A stretch of DNA of 55,028 nt from Polyangiaceae bacterium (GTDB taxonomy: Bacteria; Myxococcota_A; Polyangia; Polyangiales; Polyangiaceae): positions 1 through 55,028 of the forward strand of contig JADLEQ010000037.1 in the NCBI GenBank assembly GCA_020846005.1. The letters run 5' to 3'. Below, in pieces: positions 17,451-25,164 of the stretch. Position 1 is the first letter of the stretch; each line of letters starts with the position of its first letter. The notes under the pieces are model-generated. The model was given only the letters and a program-made list of their open reading frames with translations, was not told the origin of the DNA and made no database searches. The position numbers and the translations under genes were made by a program.

Positions 17451-18707
17451 TGACGGGAACTGGCTGCGGGAGGCCTTCGCGTTCGCCGCCTCCGGAGCGG
17501 GGCGGACCTCGATCCGCTCCGCCTGGCGCGCGGTGGCGCGCGTCACCGTGAAGCGATGACCGAGCCAGTCGACGTGCTCCCCGGTGACGGGGACGCGGCC
17601 GATCAAGCCCGACACGAAGCCGCCGAGGCTCACGAGCTCCGGCTCCTCGTCGATCTCCAACAGCTCGAAGACCTTGCGTGTCTCGGCCGTCCCGCGGCAG
17701 ACGAGCGCGCCGTCCGGCCGCCGGACGATGTAAGGGTCCACGCGATCGCTCTCGTCGTAGATCTCGCCGACCAGCTCCTCGAGCACGTCCTCGAGCGTCA
17801 CGATACCTTGCGTGCCACCGTACTCGTCGACCACCACCGCGAGGTGCTTGCGCTGCTCCTGGAAGGTGCGGAGCAGCCGCTCGAGCGGGAGCGAGTCCGG
17901 CACGGCGATCACGGGGCCGAGGAGCTTCGCCCAGGGGGCGCCGGCGTCCGTGCCGGCCATCTCCCACATGAGGTCGCGCACGTGCACGATGCCGCTCACG
18001 TGGTCGAGATCTCCGTCGGGGGTGAACGGGAAGCGGCTGTGGCCCGAGGCGCGGACGACCTCGAGGTTCTCGGCGAACGTGCGCGCGCCGGACAGGTACA
18101 CGACGCGTGGGCGCGGCACCATGGCCTCATAGGCGGTGAGGTCCTCGAGCGCTGCCGCCCCCTCGATGATGCTCGCCGTGTCGTGCGTCACGACGCCCTC
18201 GCTCCGGCCGAGCTCCGCCAGCGTGCGGATCTCCTCCACCGACGTGATCGGCTTCTCCACGCCCCGCGTGAGCAGGCGCGAGAGCGCTCCGGTGACCAAG
18301 AGGAGCGGCTTCAGCATCCCGATCAGCGACCACACGAACCACGCCATCGGCACGGCGAGCTGTCGCGCGTACACCACGCCGAGCGTCTTCGGGATGATCT
18401 CGGAGCCGACCAGGATCGCCGTCAGCAGGACGATCGAGAAGATCCACAGCGTCTCGACCGGGAACACCTCGCCATACGTGGCGCCCGCGATGGACGCGCC
18501 CGCCGTGTGCGCGATGGTGTTCAGGGTGAGGAGCGCCGCGATCGGTTCGTCGATGTGGCGCTTGAACCGGCGCAAGATCTCGGTCGCGCGGGACTCGCCC
18601 AGGCGCTCGATGTCGGCGTGCCCCAACGTGAGCAGCGAGGCCTCGCCGAGCGAGCACAGGAACGAGAACACGAGCGCCGACGCGACGGCGAGGACGAACG
18701 TCGTCAT
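17445..18707 (-). CDS. CorC/HlyC-type membrane protein (CNNM-DUF21, CBS pair, CorC_HlyC)
   Basis: A 420-residue member of the CNNM/CorC family, linked to Mg2+ or Co2+ export and homeostasis. Residues 1 to about 170 are the DUF21 membrane domain (FVLAVASALVFSFLCSLGEA, LLTLNTIAHTAGASIAGA, VGSEIIPKTLGVVYAR). Then comes a CBS pair (about 190-325, with VVVDEYGGTQGIVTLEDVLE near 300) and the C-terminal transporter-associated domain with SLGGFVSGLIGRVPVTGE. Its ATG overlaps the stop of lpxA (ATGA, 18704-18707). It splits the usual lpxD-fabZ-lpxA order of LPS genes. Confidence 0.9.
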   Translation of the reverse strand: MTTFVLAVASALVFSFLCSLGEASLLTLGHADIERLGESRATEILRRFKRHIDEPIAALLTLNTIAHTAGASIAGATYGEVFPVETLWIFSIVLLTAILVGSEIIPKTLGVVYARQLAVPMAWFVWSLIGMLKPLLLVTGALSRLLTRGVEKPITSVEEIRTLAELGRSEGVVTHDTASIIEGAAALEDLTAYEAMVPRPRVVYLSGARTFAENLEVVRASGHSRFPFTPDGDLDHVSGIVHVRDLMWEMAGTDAGAPWAKLLGPVIAVPDSLPLERLLRTFQEQRKHLAVVVDEYGGTQGIVTLEDVLEELVGEIYDESDRVDPYIVRRPDGALVCRGTAETRKVFELLEIDEEPELVSLGGFVSGLIGRVPVTGEHVDWLGHRFTVTRATARQAERIEVRPAPEAANAKASRSQFPSR

Positions 18708-19504
18708 GGGCGCACCGCTACGCGTCGGGGCTCGAACCCTCGATCGAGCGCCTCGAGCAGCTCGGCGACCCACGGATCGTCGCCGAGCTCGGCTCGCGCG
18801 GCGCGCGCGCCCGCCGCGATCGTCGGCCCGCGCGTCCAGATCCGGCGGAACGCCCGCTCCACGGCTCGGATCGACGCTGCCGGCGCCCCGGCCCGCCGCA
18901 GACCGATGGAGTTCGGAGCCCGCACCCGCGCCCGGTGGCCCCCCGCGATGACGAACGGAGGGAGGTTCCGCTCCACGCACGACCCTCCCGCCAGGTAGAC
19001 GGCCCGGCCGATCTCGACGAAGGGCGCCACCGCGGCGAGCCCCGCGAACGAGCAGCGGTCACCGACCCGCACGTGCCCGGCGAGGGTGACCAGGTTCGCG
19101 AACGTCACGTCGTCGCCCACGCAGCAGTCGTGCGCGACGTGCACGCCGACCATCAGGAGGCAGCGCGACCCGACGCGCGTGACGCCGCCGCTCGCCGCCG
19201 TTCCCCGGTGCGCCGTCACCTGCTCACGGATCACGGTGTCGTCCCCGATCTCGAGCCACGTCGGCTCGCCCCGGTGGGAGCGCGCCTGCGGCTCGGCGCC
19301 GAGCACCGCGCCGCACCCGACGACGCAGCGGCGCCCCAGGCGCAGCGGCCCGAGGAGCGTCGCGCGCGCGTCGATGCGACAGCCGTCTCCGATCTCCACC
19401 CCGGGCCCCACCACGGCGAGCGGGCCGACGCTCACCCCGGCGCCGAGCGCTGCCCTGGGGTCGACGACCGCCGTCGGGTGGACGAGCGTCGGTTCGTCAC
19501 CCAT
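18704..19504 (-). CDS. lpxA: UDP-N-acetylglucosamine acyltransferase LpxA
   Basis: A 266-residue acyltransferase for the first committed step of lipid A synthesis. The hexapeptide-repeat helix starts at HPTAVVDPRAALG. The catalytic histidine in GVHVAHDCCVG is residue 125, the same number as in E. coli LpxA. The C-terminal helical domain opens with VRAPNSIGLRRAG, where most family members have RGLNxxGLRR. That, plus the LpxD present nearby, supports LpxA rather than a general acyltransferase. It overlaps fabZ by 8 bases and corC-like by 4, forming a fabZ-lpxA-corC transcript. Confidence 0.92.
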   Translation of the reverse strand: MGDEPTLVHPTAVVDPRAALGAGVSVGPLAVVGPGVEIGDGCRIDARATLLGPLRLGRRCVVGCGAVLGAEPQARSHRGEPTWLEIGDDTVIREQVTAHRGTAASGGVTRVGSRCLLMVGVHVAHDCCVGDDVTFANLVTLAGHVRVGDRCSFAGLAAVAPFVEIGRAVYLAGGSCVERNLPPFVIAGGHRARVRAPNSIGLRRAGAPAASIRAVERAFRRIWTRGPTIAAGARAARAELGDDPWVAELLEALDRGFEPRRVAVRP

Positions 19505-19955
19505 CGCGGTCGACGATCGAGGCGAGCAGCTCGCCCTGCGCGCACAGAGTGCCCTCCACGGTCGCCTCGCCGTGCAGCTTCCACACGTTGGAGCGGTGGC
19601 TCATCACCTCGACGTGCAGGTCGAGCCGATCGCCCGGCGTGACCACGTGACGGAACTTCGCCTTGTCGATGCCGAGGAAGTACATCAGGCTGCGGGACGC
19701 GTCGAACGGCTCCGACGCGTAGGCGAGCAGCCCGCCGATCTGCGCGAGCGACTCCAGGATGAGCACCCCCGGGAACACCGGGCGACCGGGGAAGTGCCCC
19801 TGGGCCCAAGGCTCGTCGTAACTCACCATCTTCACGCCGCGGATGCGCTCGTGGGGCACGAGCTCGACCACGCGGTCCACCATCACGAACGGGTATCGCT
19901 GGGGCAGGATCTCGAGGATCTTCGGGATCTCGATCTTCACGCGGCGCGGGGTCAC
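19497..19955 (-). CDS. fabZ: 3-hydroxyacyl-ACP dehydratase FabZ
   Basis: A hotdog-fold dehydratase of about 150 residues, in fatty-acid elongation. The core reads ILEILPQRYPFVMVDRVVEL, then GHFPGRPVFPGVLILESLAQ with the catalytic His and Glu, then FLGIDKAKFRHVVTPGD. No ATG is available. GTG at 19955 (152 residues, with a G-rich stretch upstream) and GTG at 19940 (147 residues) are both possible; I prefer the first. Pairing with lpxA is the standard arrangement and balances hydroxyacyl-ACP use between phospholipid and lipid A. Confidence 0.93.
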   Translation of the reverse strand: MTPRRVKIEIPKILEILPQRYPFVMVDRVVELVPHERIRGVKMVSYDEPWAQGHFPGRPVFPGVLILESLAQIGGLLAYASEPFDASRSLMYFLGIDKAKFRHVVTPGDRLDLHVEVMSHRSNVWKLHGEATVEGTLCAQGELLASIVDRDG

Positions 19956-20214
19956 GGCGCGCCCCCGTCCGGCGCCGGGCGGGCGCCGCTGGCGCGGCCC
20001 GCGGGGGCCCCGCCGATGCGCGCGCTCGCCCCGGGCCCGCCGGGCCGCGCCTCGCGGGACGAGGCGACGCCAACGTCCAGGCCCGAAGCTGCTTCCACCG
20101 CGGGCAGCGTGCCACGCGCGCCGAGGCGCGTACAGCCGAGGCCGCCCCGTTGTCATGGTCGGGGCTCCTGCCCTACGCTCCCCCCTCGTCGGCCGGGCAG
20201 CACCGGCGTGCCGA

Positions 20215-20697
20215 ATGAGCTCCCGCCTCACCCGAACCCCGGGCTTGCGCCCGCTGCGCTGGGCCGCCGTGATCGCGCTCGCTGCGGCGTCGTGCGCCGA
20301 CCATGAGCCGGAGCTCGGCCGCGCGGGCGGCGGCCCCCTCCCTGACTCCGGCGGCGCGCACGACGCCGCCGCCGACGCGAGTGGCGCCGGGCTTCCCTGC
20401 GAGGTCGAGCCCGTGGTGACCGGCGTCTGCCAGCGGTGCCATTCCTCGCCGCCGGCGCACGGCGCGCCGTTCCCGCTGCGGTCCTCGGCCGATTTCGGCG
20501 CCACGTACCCACCTCCACCGAGCGCCTTCGGCCGACCGATCCACGAGCGCGCCCACGAGGCCGTCGAGACGGGCTTCATGCCGCTCATCAACGTGGCCGC
20601 GCCGCTCGATCCGCCCGTCGAGCCGCTCGAGCCGGCGGAGAAGCAGGCGCTGCTCGAGTGGCTGGCCGCCGGCGCCCCTGCCGGCGCCTGCCCCTGA
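20215..20697 (+). CDS. Lipoprotein with a single c-type heme motif
   Basis: A 160-residue exported protein. The signal segment LRWAAVIALAAASC ends in a lipobox-like cysteine. The heme-binding motif CQRCH lies at residues 72-76, and a possible axial methionine is in GFMPLIN. The last helix EKQALLEWLAAGAPAG resembles the C-terminal helix of small cytochrome c domains (PxEKxxLxxWLxxGAP). Similar planctomycete/myxobacterial-type proteins are annotated as cytochrome-c-like lipoproteins. The redox partner is unknown and no neighbouring oxidase is present. ATG 20215 gives the only start that leaves a clean signal peptide. Confidence 0.8.
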   Translation: MSSRLTRTPGLRPLRWAAVIALAAASCADHEPELGRAGGGPLPDSGGAHDAAADASGAGLPCEVEPVVTGVCQRCHSSPPAHGAPFPLRSSADFGATYPPPPSAFGRPIHERAHEAVETGFMPLINVAAPLDPPVEPLEPAEKQALLEWLAAGAPAGACP

Positions 20698-20781
20698 CGC
20701 CCCATCCGGCAGCACGGACGCCCGCATGAGCGACCCGCGCGGCCGCACGACGAGCCCTCCCCCAAAAGGTCCGCTCCTGGA

Positions 20782-20810
20782 TTGACATCTGAACGGCCGC
20801 GCAGTATCCA
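20782..20810 (+). promoter_or_regulatory. Sigma-70-type promoter of recA
   Basis: A perfect -35 box TTGACA (20782-20787) is followed by a 17-base spacer and TATCCA (20805-20810) as -10. A start near 20817 gives a leader of about 90 bases before the recA ATG. This is the clearest promoter in the window. Confidence 0.7.
20788..20804. promoter_or_regulatory. Probable LexA/SOS box in the recA promoter spacer
   Basis: The spacer contains CTG-N10-CAG (20789-20804), the layout of the proteobacterial SOS box. Read on the minus strand it ends in CGTTCAGA. By my count it agrees at 14 of 17 positions with the Myxococcus LexA motif as I remember it (CTRHAMRYBYGTTCAGS). A repressor bound here would cover the space between -35 and -10, giving direct SOS control of recA. 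Confidence 0.6.
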
Positions 20811-20905
20811 GGGGTTCCTGAGCGTGACCGGCGGCCCGTGGGGCCGAGCCGGGCGCGGGTTCATCCCCGGCGAGGCGAGCCGGGGCCGTGCGAGGAGGCC
20901 CACCG

Positions 20906-21997
20906 ATGGACGAGAAGCAGAAGGCGAAGGCGCTCGAGATCGCGCTGGCGACGGTCGCGAAGGAGTTCGGCGAGGGCGCCATCATGCGCCTGAAGGACGG
21001 CGAGACGATCGGCGGCGACGTGAAGGCCGTGCCGACCGGCTCGCTCGGGCTCGATCTCGCCCTCGGCATCGGCGGGTACCCGCGCGGCCGGATCGTAGAG
21101 GTCTACGGCCCGGAGTCGAGCGGCAAGACCACGCTGACGCTCCACGCCATCGCGAGCGTCCAGCGGCAGGGTGGCGTGGCGGCCTTCATCGACGCCGAGC
21201 ACGCGCTCGACGTGACGTACGCCCGCAAGCTCGGCGTGAAGACGGACGAGCTCCTCATCAGCCAGCCCGATCACGGTGAGCAGGCGCTCGAGATCGCCGA
21301 CACCCTCGTGCGATCCGGCGCCGTCGACCTCGTGGTCATCGACTCCGTCGCCGCGCTCGTACCGAAGGCGGAGATCGAGGGGGACATGGGCGACTCCCAC
21401 GTCGGGCTGCAGGCACGGCTCATGAGCCAGGCGCTCCGCAAGCTCACCGGCACCGTCAGCCGCTCCCAGTGCCTGATGATGTTCACCAACCAGATCCGCA
21501 TGAAGATCGGGGTGATGTTCGGCAGCCCGGAGACGACCTCGGGGGGCAACGCCCTCAAGTTCTACTCCTCGGTGCGACTCGACGTCCGGCGCATCGGCGC
21601 CCTCAAGGAGGCGCAGATCTCGGGCAAGGATCCCGCGGTCGTGGGCAACCGGACTCGCGTGAAGGTAGTGAAGAACAAGGTGGCGCCGCCCTTCCGCGAG
21701 GTGGAGTTCGACATCCTCTACGGCACGGGCGTCAGCCGCTCCGGCGAGGTGCTCGACCTGGCAGCGGATCTGAACCTCGTGCAGAAGAGCGGCGCCTGGT
21801 ACTCGTTCGAGGGCGAGCGGATCGGCCAGGGGAGGGACAACGCCCGCTCGTATCTCGAGCAGCACCCGGAGCTCCTCGCGAAGCTCGAGGATCGCGTGCT
21901 CGTCGCCAACGGTCTTCGCCCGCGCAACGAGGAGGTCGCGCCGGTGCAGAACGGCACGACCAAGCGAGCGACCGCAGCGCAGCCGCGATCGAGCTGA
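20906..21997 (+). CDS. recA: Recombinase RecA
   Basis: A 363-residue RecA, which forms filaments on single-stranded DNA, drives strand exchange and triggers LexA cleavage. Opening [20 protein letters not shown], Walker A GPESSGKT at residues 68-75, Walker B region [20 protein letters not shown], loop L1 [37 protein letters not shown] and loop L2 [20 protein letters not shown] are all intact. The ATG at 20906 follows GAGGAGG at 20892-20898. The promoter upstream carries a possible SOS box. The gene appears monocistronic. Confidence 0.98.
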   Translation: MDEKQKAKALEIALATVAKEFGEGAIMRLKDGETIGGDVKAVPTGSLGLDLALGIGGYPRGRIVEVYGPESSGKTTLTLHAIASVQRQGGVAAFIDAEHALDVTYARKLGVKTDELLISQPDHGEQALEIADTLVRSGAVDLVVIDSVAALVPKAEIEGDMGDSHVGLQARLMSQALRKLTGTVSRSQCLMMFTNQIRMKIGVMFGSPETTSGGNALKFYSSVRLDVRRIGALKEAQISGKDPAVVGNRTRVKVVKNKVAPPFREVEFDILYGTGVSRSGEVLDLAADLNLVQKSGAWYSFEGERIGQGRDNARSYLEQHPELLAKLEDRVLVANGLRPRNEEVAPVQNGTTKRATAAQPRSS

Positions 21998-22310
21998 GCG
22001 GCGGGTGCAGACCGGCGTCGGCTGCCGGGCCGGTAGGCGGCGCGCGCGCGTCGGGCAGCCTGTGATCAACCAGTGGGTTTCCCGGGGAATTCCCGTGCGC
22101 GATCGTGCCGCGGCGGTCCTGGAGTAGTCCGCGGCGCCAGCGCGTCGATTTTGCCCGCGTCCGGGGGGGGACTCGGCCGCCAGCGGCCCGGAATTGGGCG
22201 CCAGATCCGCGCTGCGCGGCGCGTCCCGGTTTCGTCCGTCAACTACCTGCAATTACAAGACAAAAGCGCTGTTCTTGACGCCCGCCGCCCCGCTCCGTAC
22301 CTGGTCCACC
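21998..22310. other. Intergenic region between recA and the SprT-like gene
   Basis: About 310 bases without a supportable gene. The second half is noticeably richer in A and T (around 22240-22275) than the surroundings, as expected of a promoter region. I see no strong terminator hairpin after recA. Confidence 0.5.
22275..22303 (+). promoter_or_regulatory. Possible promoter of the SprT-like gene
   Basis: TTGACG (22275-22280), 17 bases, then TACCTG (22298-22303). The -10 match is weak. A start 6-8 bases later would fall at or just before the ATG at 22311, which would make the mRNA leaderless; no Shine-Dalgarno sequence is visible before that ATG. Confidence 0.3.
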
Positions 22311-23165
22311 ATGGCCGCCGCGCTGGGTCTCCCGTGGCACGCTCCCCGCCCGGGGAGGGTCGGCCGCACTCGCGCGAAGCACCTCGCTCCACGTGTCGCG
22401 CCGGCCGCCGTGCGCATCCCCGATCCGCGGCTGGCGCCCCTCGATCTGTCGTTCGCCGCCGTCGGTCCGCAGATCTTCATCCACGAGGGCGCGCGGCAGG
22501 CGCTCGAGCGCCGCTTCGAGGCGGCGGCCGGGGGTCCGGTGCAGCTCGCCGTCACGGACAACCTCCACCGGATGATCAGCTACACCCGGTCCCGCGGGAC
22601 GCTGAAGGTGCGCCTCCACATGATGTTCTTGGGCGCGTCGGAGCGCGTCCTCGACGCCATGGTCCGCTACGTCGTCCGTGACGACCGGGCCGCGTCCGCG
22701 GTCGTCGGCGAGTTCATCCAGGCCAACACCCACCGGATCCGCGCCTGGCGGCCCGTGCGCGGGGTCCGCACGGCGGGCCAGCACCACGACTTGCTCACCG
22801 TCCTCGCGGACGTGAACGATCGCTACTTCGGCTCGGCGCTAGGTGACGTGCTCGTCACGTGGGGCCGCCGGGCCCGCCCTCGCACGGGGACGGCGCGGCG
22901 CACGATCAAGCTCGGGAGCTACAGCGTCTCCGAGCGCCTGGTCCGGGTCCACCCCGTGCTCGACCAGCCCTGGGTCCCTCGCTACTTCCTGAGCTACATC
23001 GTGTACCACGAGCTGCTCCACCACGTCGTCCCGGGGGCGACCGTCAGGAGCCGCTTCTCGCTGCACACCGCGGAGTTCGCCAGGCGCGAGCGCGAGTTCC
23101 GGCACTACGAGCGCGCCATCGAGTGGGAGCGCAGGCACATCGACCGGCTCCTCCGCGCGAGGTGA
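22311..23165 (+). CDS. SprT-like zinc metallopeptidase-fold protein
   Basis: A 284-residue protein with the zinc motif HELLH at residues 233-237 (IVYHELLHHVVPG), followed by a conserved HTAEFARREREFRHY that can supply a third ligand, as in SprT-like proteins. Upstream of the motif, FGSALGDVLVTWGRR and RTIKLGSYSVSERLVRVHP match the SprT-like pattern of a W-containing strand before the active helix. The N-terminal 80 residues are Arg/Ala-rich and variable. The family includes proteases acting on DNA-protein crosslinks, so the position next to recA is suggestive but not proof. The start is ATG 22311; an upstream in-frame extension exists but looks non-coding. Confidence 0.8.
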   Translation: MAAALGLPWHAPRPGRVGRTRAKHLAPRVAPAAVRIPDPRLAPLDLSFAAVGPQIFIHEGARQALERRFEAAAGGPVQLAVTDNLHRMISYTRSRGTLKVRLHMMFLGASERVLDAMVRYVVRDDRAASAVVGEFIQANTHRIRAWRPVRGVRTAGQHHDLLTVLADVNDRYFGSALGDVLVTWGRRARPRTGTARRTIKLGSYSVSERLVRVHPVLDQPWVPRYFLSYIVYHELLHHVVPGATVRSRFSLHTAEFARREREFRHYERAIEWERRHIDRLLRAR

Positions 23166-23171
23166 CGAGCA

Positions 23172-23186
23172 CCCCGGGGGCCGGGG
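23172..23186. terminator. Hairpin between convergent genes
   Basis: CCCCGG (23172-23177) and CCGGGG (23181-23186) form a perfect 6-bp stem with a GGG loop, between the stop of the SprT-like gene and the convergent envelope protein gene. Confidence 0.45.
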
Positions 23187-23189
23187 CCG

Positions 23190-23918
23190 CTAGATCTCGA
23201 GGGCCAGCCCGAGCAGCCAGGAGCGCGAGCCGACCCGCATCTGACCCCCGGAGCCGAAGCCGTCGAGCGTCGACTCGTACCACTCGAAGAAGAGGTACGA
23301 GTTGTTCACGCCCGTGTCCGTGTCGATGAAGACCGCGGCGCCGGGATCGAGCGCGTCGAGCAGGAGCAGGCCGCCGACGGCCCAGTGCAGGCCGTACGAC
23401 GCGCCCTCGCCCTCGACGTCGGCGTCGTCCCCGGCCCACCAGAGGGCGTACCCGACCCCGAGCTTGGCGTGGGCGGCGAGCGGGATCGGCGTCCGCTGCG
23501 CGAGCGCGTCCACGCGCAGGACGCCGACGAGGTGCGCCGGAAGGATCGAGAGCGAGGTCCCCTGGGCGGACCGGCCCGTGCCGTCCGCGAGCAGCGCGTC
23601 CTCGCTGAACGACGTGTAGCCGACCCCGACGCCCGGGCCGAAGCTCAGCGTCTTCGGTAGTCGCAGCGCCTGCCAGTCGACCTCCATGCCCAGCATCCAC
23701 CGGGTGGCGTCGCCGAACGTCTGCGCGAACGGCTCACCGGCGAGACCTTCGTCGATGCTCGGCACATACGGCCCGAAGCGGAGCTCGAACGAGAGATCTT
23801 GCGGCGACTCGGTCGGCTCGCCCCGGCCGCCGTACGCGCCGAACTCGTCGACGCCCTGCGCGAGCGCCGGCGTGGCCGCCAGCGTCACCGCGGCGGCCAG
23901 GAGCGCGGCCGCCCTCAC
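23190..23918 (-). CDS. Exported beta-barrel-like protein
   Basis: A 242-residue envelope protein with signal peptide AAALLAAAVTLAATPALAQ, then strand-rich segments (DLSFELRFGPYVPSID, LSFGPGVGVGYTSF, AHAKLGVGYALWWAG, YGLHWAVGGLLLL) and a short C-terminal strand GSRSWLLGLALEI. I start at GTG 23918 because it overlaps the upstream TGA as GTGA; an ATG at 23951 is the alternative and would add 11 residues. Function unknown. It is cotranscribed with the MYXO-CTERM-like protein. Confidence 0.7.
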   Translation of the reverse strand: MRAAALLAAAVTLAATPALAQGVDEFGAYGGRGEPTESPQDLSFELRFGPYVPSIDEGLAGEPFAQTFGDATRWMLGMEVDWQALRLPKTLSFGPGVGVGYTSFSEDALLADGTGRSAQGTSLSILPAHLVGVLRVDALAQRTPIPLAAHAKLGVGYALWWAGDDADVEGEGASYGLHWAVGGLLLLDALDPGAAVFIDTDTGVNNSYLFFEWYESTLDGFGSGGQMRVGSRSWLLGLALEI

Positions 23919-24985
23919 TGCCGGCGCCTCCGCGCCGCGCCGAGGGCGCATCCAACGAGGAGCGCGCCCCACAGCGCCGCCGTACGCCCGCGCGGGCGGC
24001 CCGGCGCGAGCGCGCAGAACCCGCCTCCTCCCTCGCCGCCCGCGGCCCGATAGAGCTCGAAGAACCCCGCGACCTCCTGCGGCGTGCCGCACACGACCTG
24101 CGAGAGCGGACCGCGATTGCCGAGCGCGTCGACCCCCGCGACGGCGACCGCGTACGTGACGCCGTTCGCCAGGCCGGTGGCCTCGCCGGACGTGGCCGTC
24201 TTCCCGGCGACGCTGCCGCAGAAGTAGCGCTCGTCCGGCTGCGCCCCGCCGACGAGCAGCCCCGAACCGCACGCGGCGGGCACGCCCGCCTCGGCGCCGC
24301 CGTCCGACGGCTCGGCGCCGCCGTCCCCCGCGGCGCCACCGTCCGCCGCGGCTCCGGGCGGCGGATCGCAGTAGAAGCGGTAGCTCGCGCGGTCCGGCGC
24401 GCTCGACCCGGAGAAGTCGACGATGAGGCGCCGCTCGCCCGCGCCGGCCTTCACCGAACCGGGCGCCGAGGGGCCTCCCACGTCGTAGTAGACCTGCGTG
24501 TAGTTCAGGTAGTCGAGGACGGTGCTGCCGTTCATCTGCAGGAACCAGAGGTTCACCGGCGCCGGCGCCTGGCTCCCCGCCGTGCAGCCGTCCGAGCCGC
24601 CGGCGACGTACTCCGCGCTCGGCGTCGAGAGCACGAGGTCCTGCGCGCGGAGCCGAAACGGCTGGGCCGTGGTCGACGGCGTGATCGGCTCCCCGCTGAT
24701 CTTGCGGCACGCGCTGGCGCGCGACGTGGCGTCCACGCAGTTCTCGCCCGTGAACGCCTCGATCACGCCCGTCGCCCCGAGCGGCGCGATGACCTGGAAG
24801 GTGAATTCGTCGTCCGCCAGGCACTGCGCGCTGGCGATGTAGAGCTGGTAGCCGGAGCCGGTGGGCGCCGTCTGCTCCCGCGATGGCGTCCCGGAGATCT
24901 GGATCGTCTGACCGCTCGCCACGCTCGCCCACGCGAACGCCGCGCCGGCTGCGCAGACGAACAGGGAGCGTGGACCGAATCGCAT
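23915..24985 (-). CDS. MYXO-CTERM-like surface protein
   Basis: A 356-residue protein with signal peptide LFVCAAGAAFAWASVASGQ. A body of beta-sandwich character includes a fibronectin-III-like part near residues 170-215 (GPSAPGSVKAGAGERRLIVD). An Asp/Gly/Ala-rich linker (about 215-245) and a second small domain follow. The C-terminus has a Gly stretch with cysteine (GGEGGGGFCALAPG), a hydrophobic segment (ALWGALLVGCALGAA) and a terminal Arg cluster. This tripartite end matches MYXO-CTERM sorting signals, which tether proteins to the myxobacterial outer surface. I chose ATG 24985 because the frame upstream lacks a credible N-terminus. Confidence 0.75.
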   Translation of the reverse strand: MRFGPRSLFVCAAGAAFAWASVASGQTIQISGTPSREQTAPTGSGYQLYIASAQCLADDEFTFQVIAPLGATGVIEAFTGENCVDATSRASACRKISGEPITPSTTAQPFRLRAQDLVLSTPSAEYVAGGSDGCTAGSQAPAPVNLWFLQMNGSTVLDYLNYTQVYYDVGGPSAPGSVKAGAGERRLIVDFSGSSAPDRASYRFYCDPPPGAAADGGAAGDGGAEPSDGGAEAGVPAACGSGLLVGGAQPDERYFCGSVAGKTATSGEATGLANGVTYAVAVAGVDALGNRGPLSQVVCGTPQEVAGFFELYRAAGGEGGGGFCALAPGRPRGRTAALWGALLVGCALGAARRRRQ

Positions 24986-25164
24986 GGGCCGCGCCGGTTG
25001 GAGCACGGCCCGTGCCACGCTGCAAATCACGCGCGGGGGCCCGCGCGAGCCCGCGCCGTCGCGCCACGCTGCCACCCTGTCCAGCCGAGCCCCGGCACCC
25101 GTGTCAGCCTGGCAGCCCGCGCGACGCGGGGTGCGTCCGCGCCGCGCGCGAGTAGGCTCTCCTC

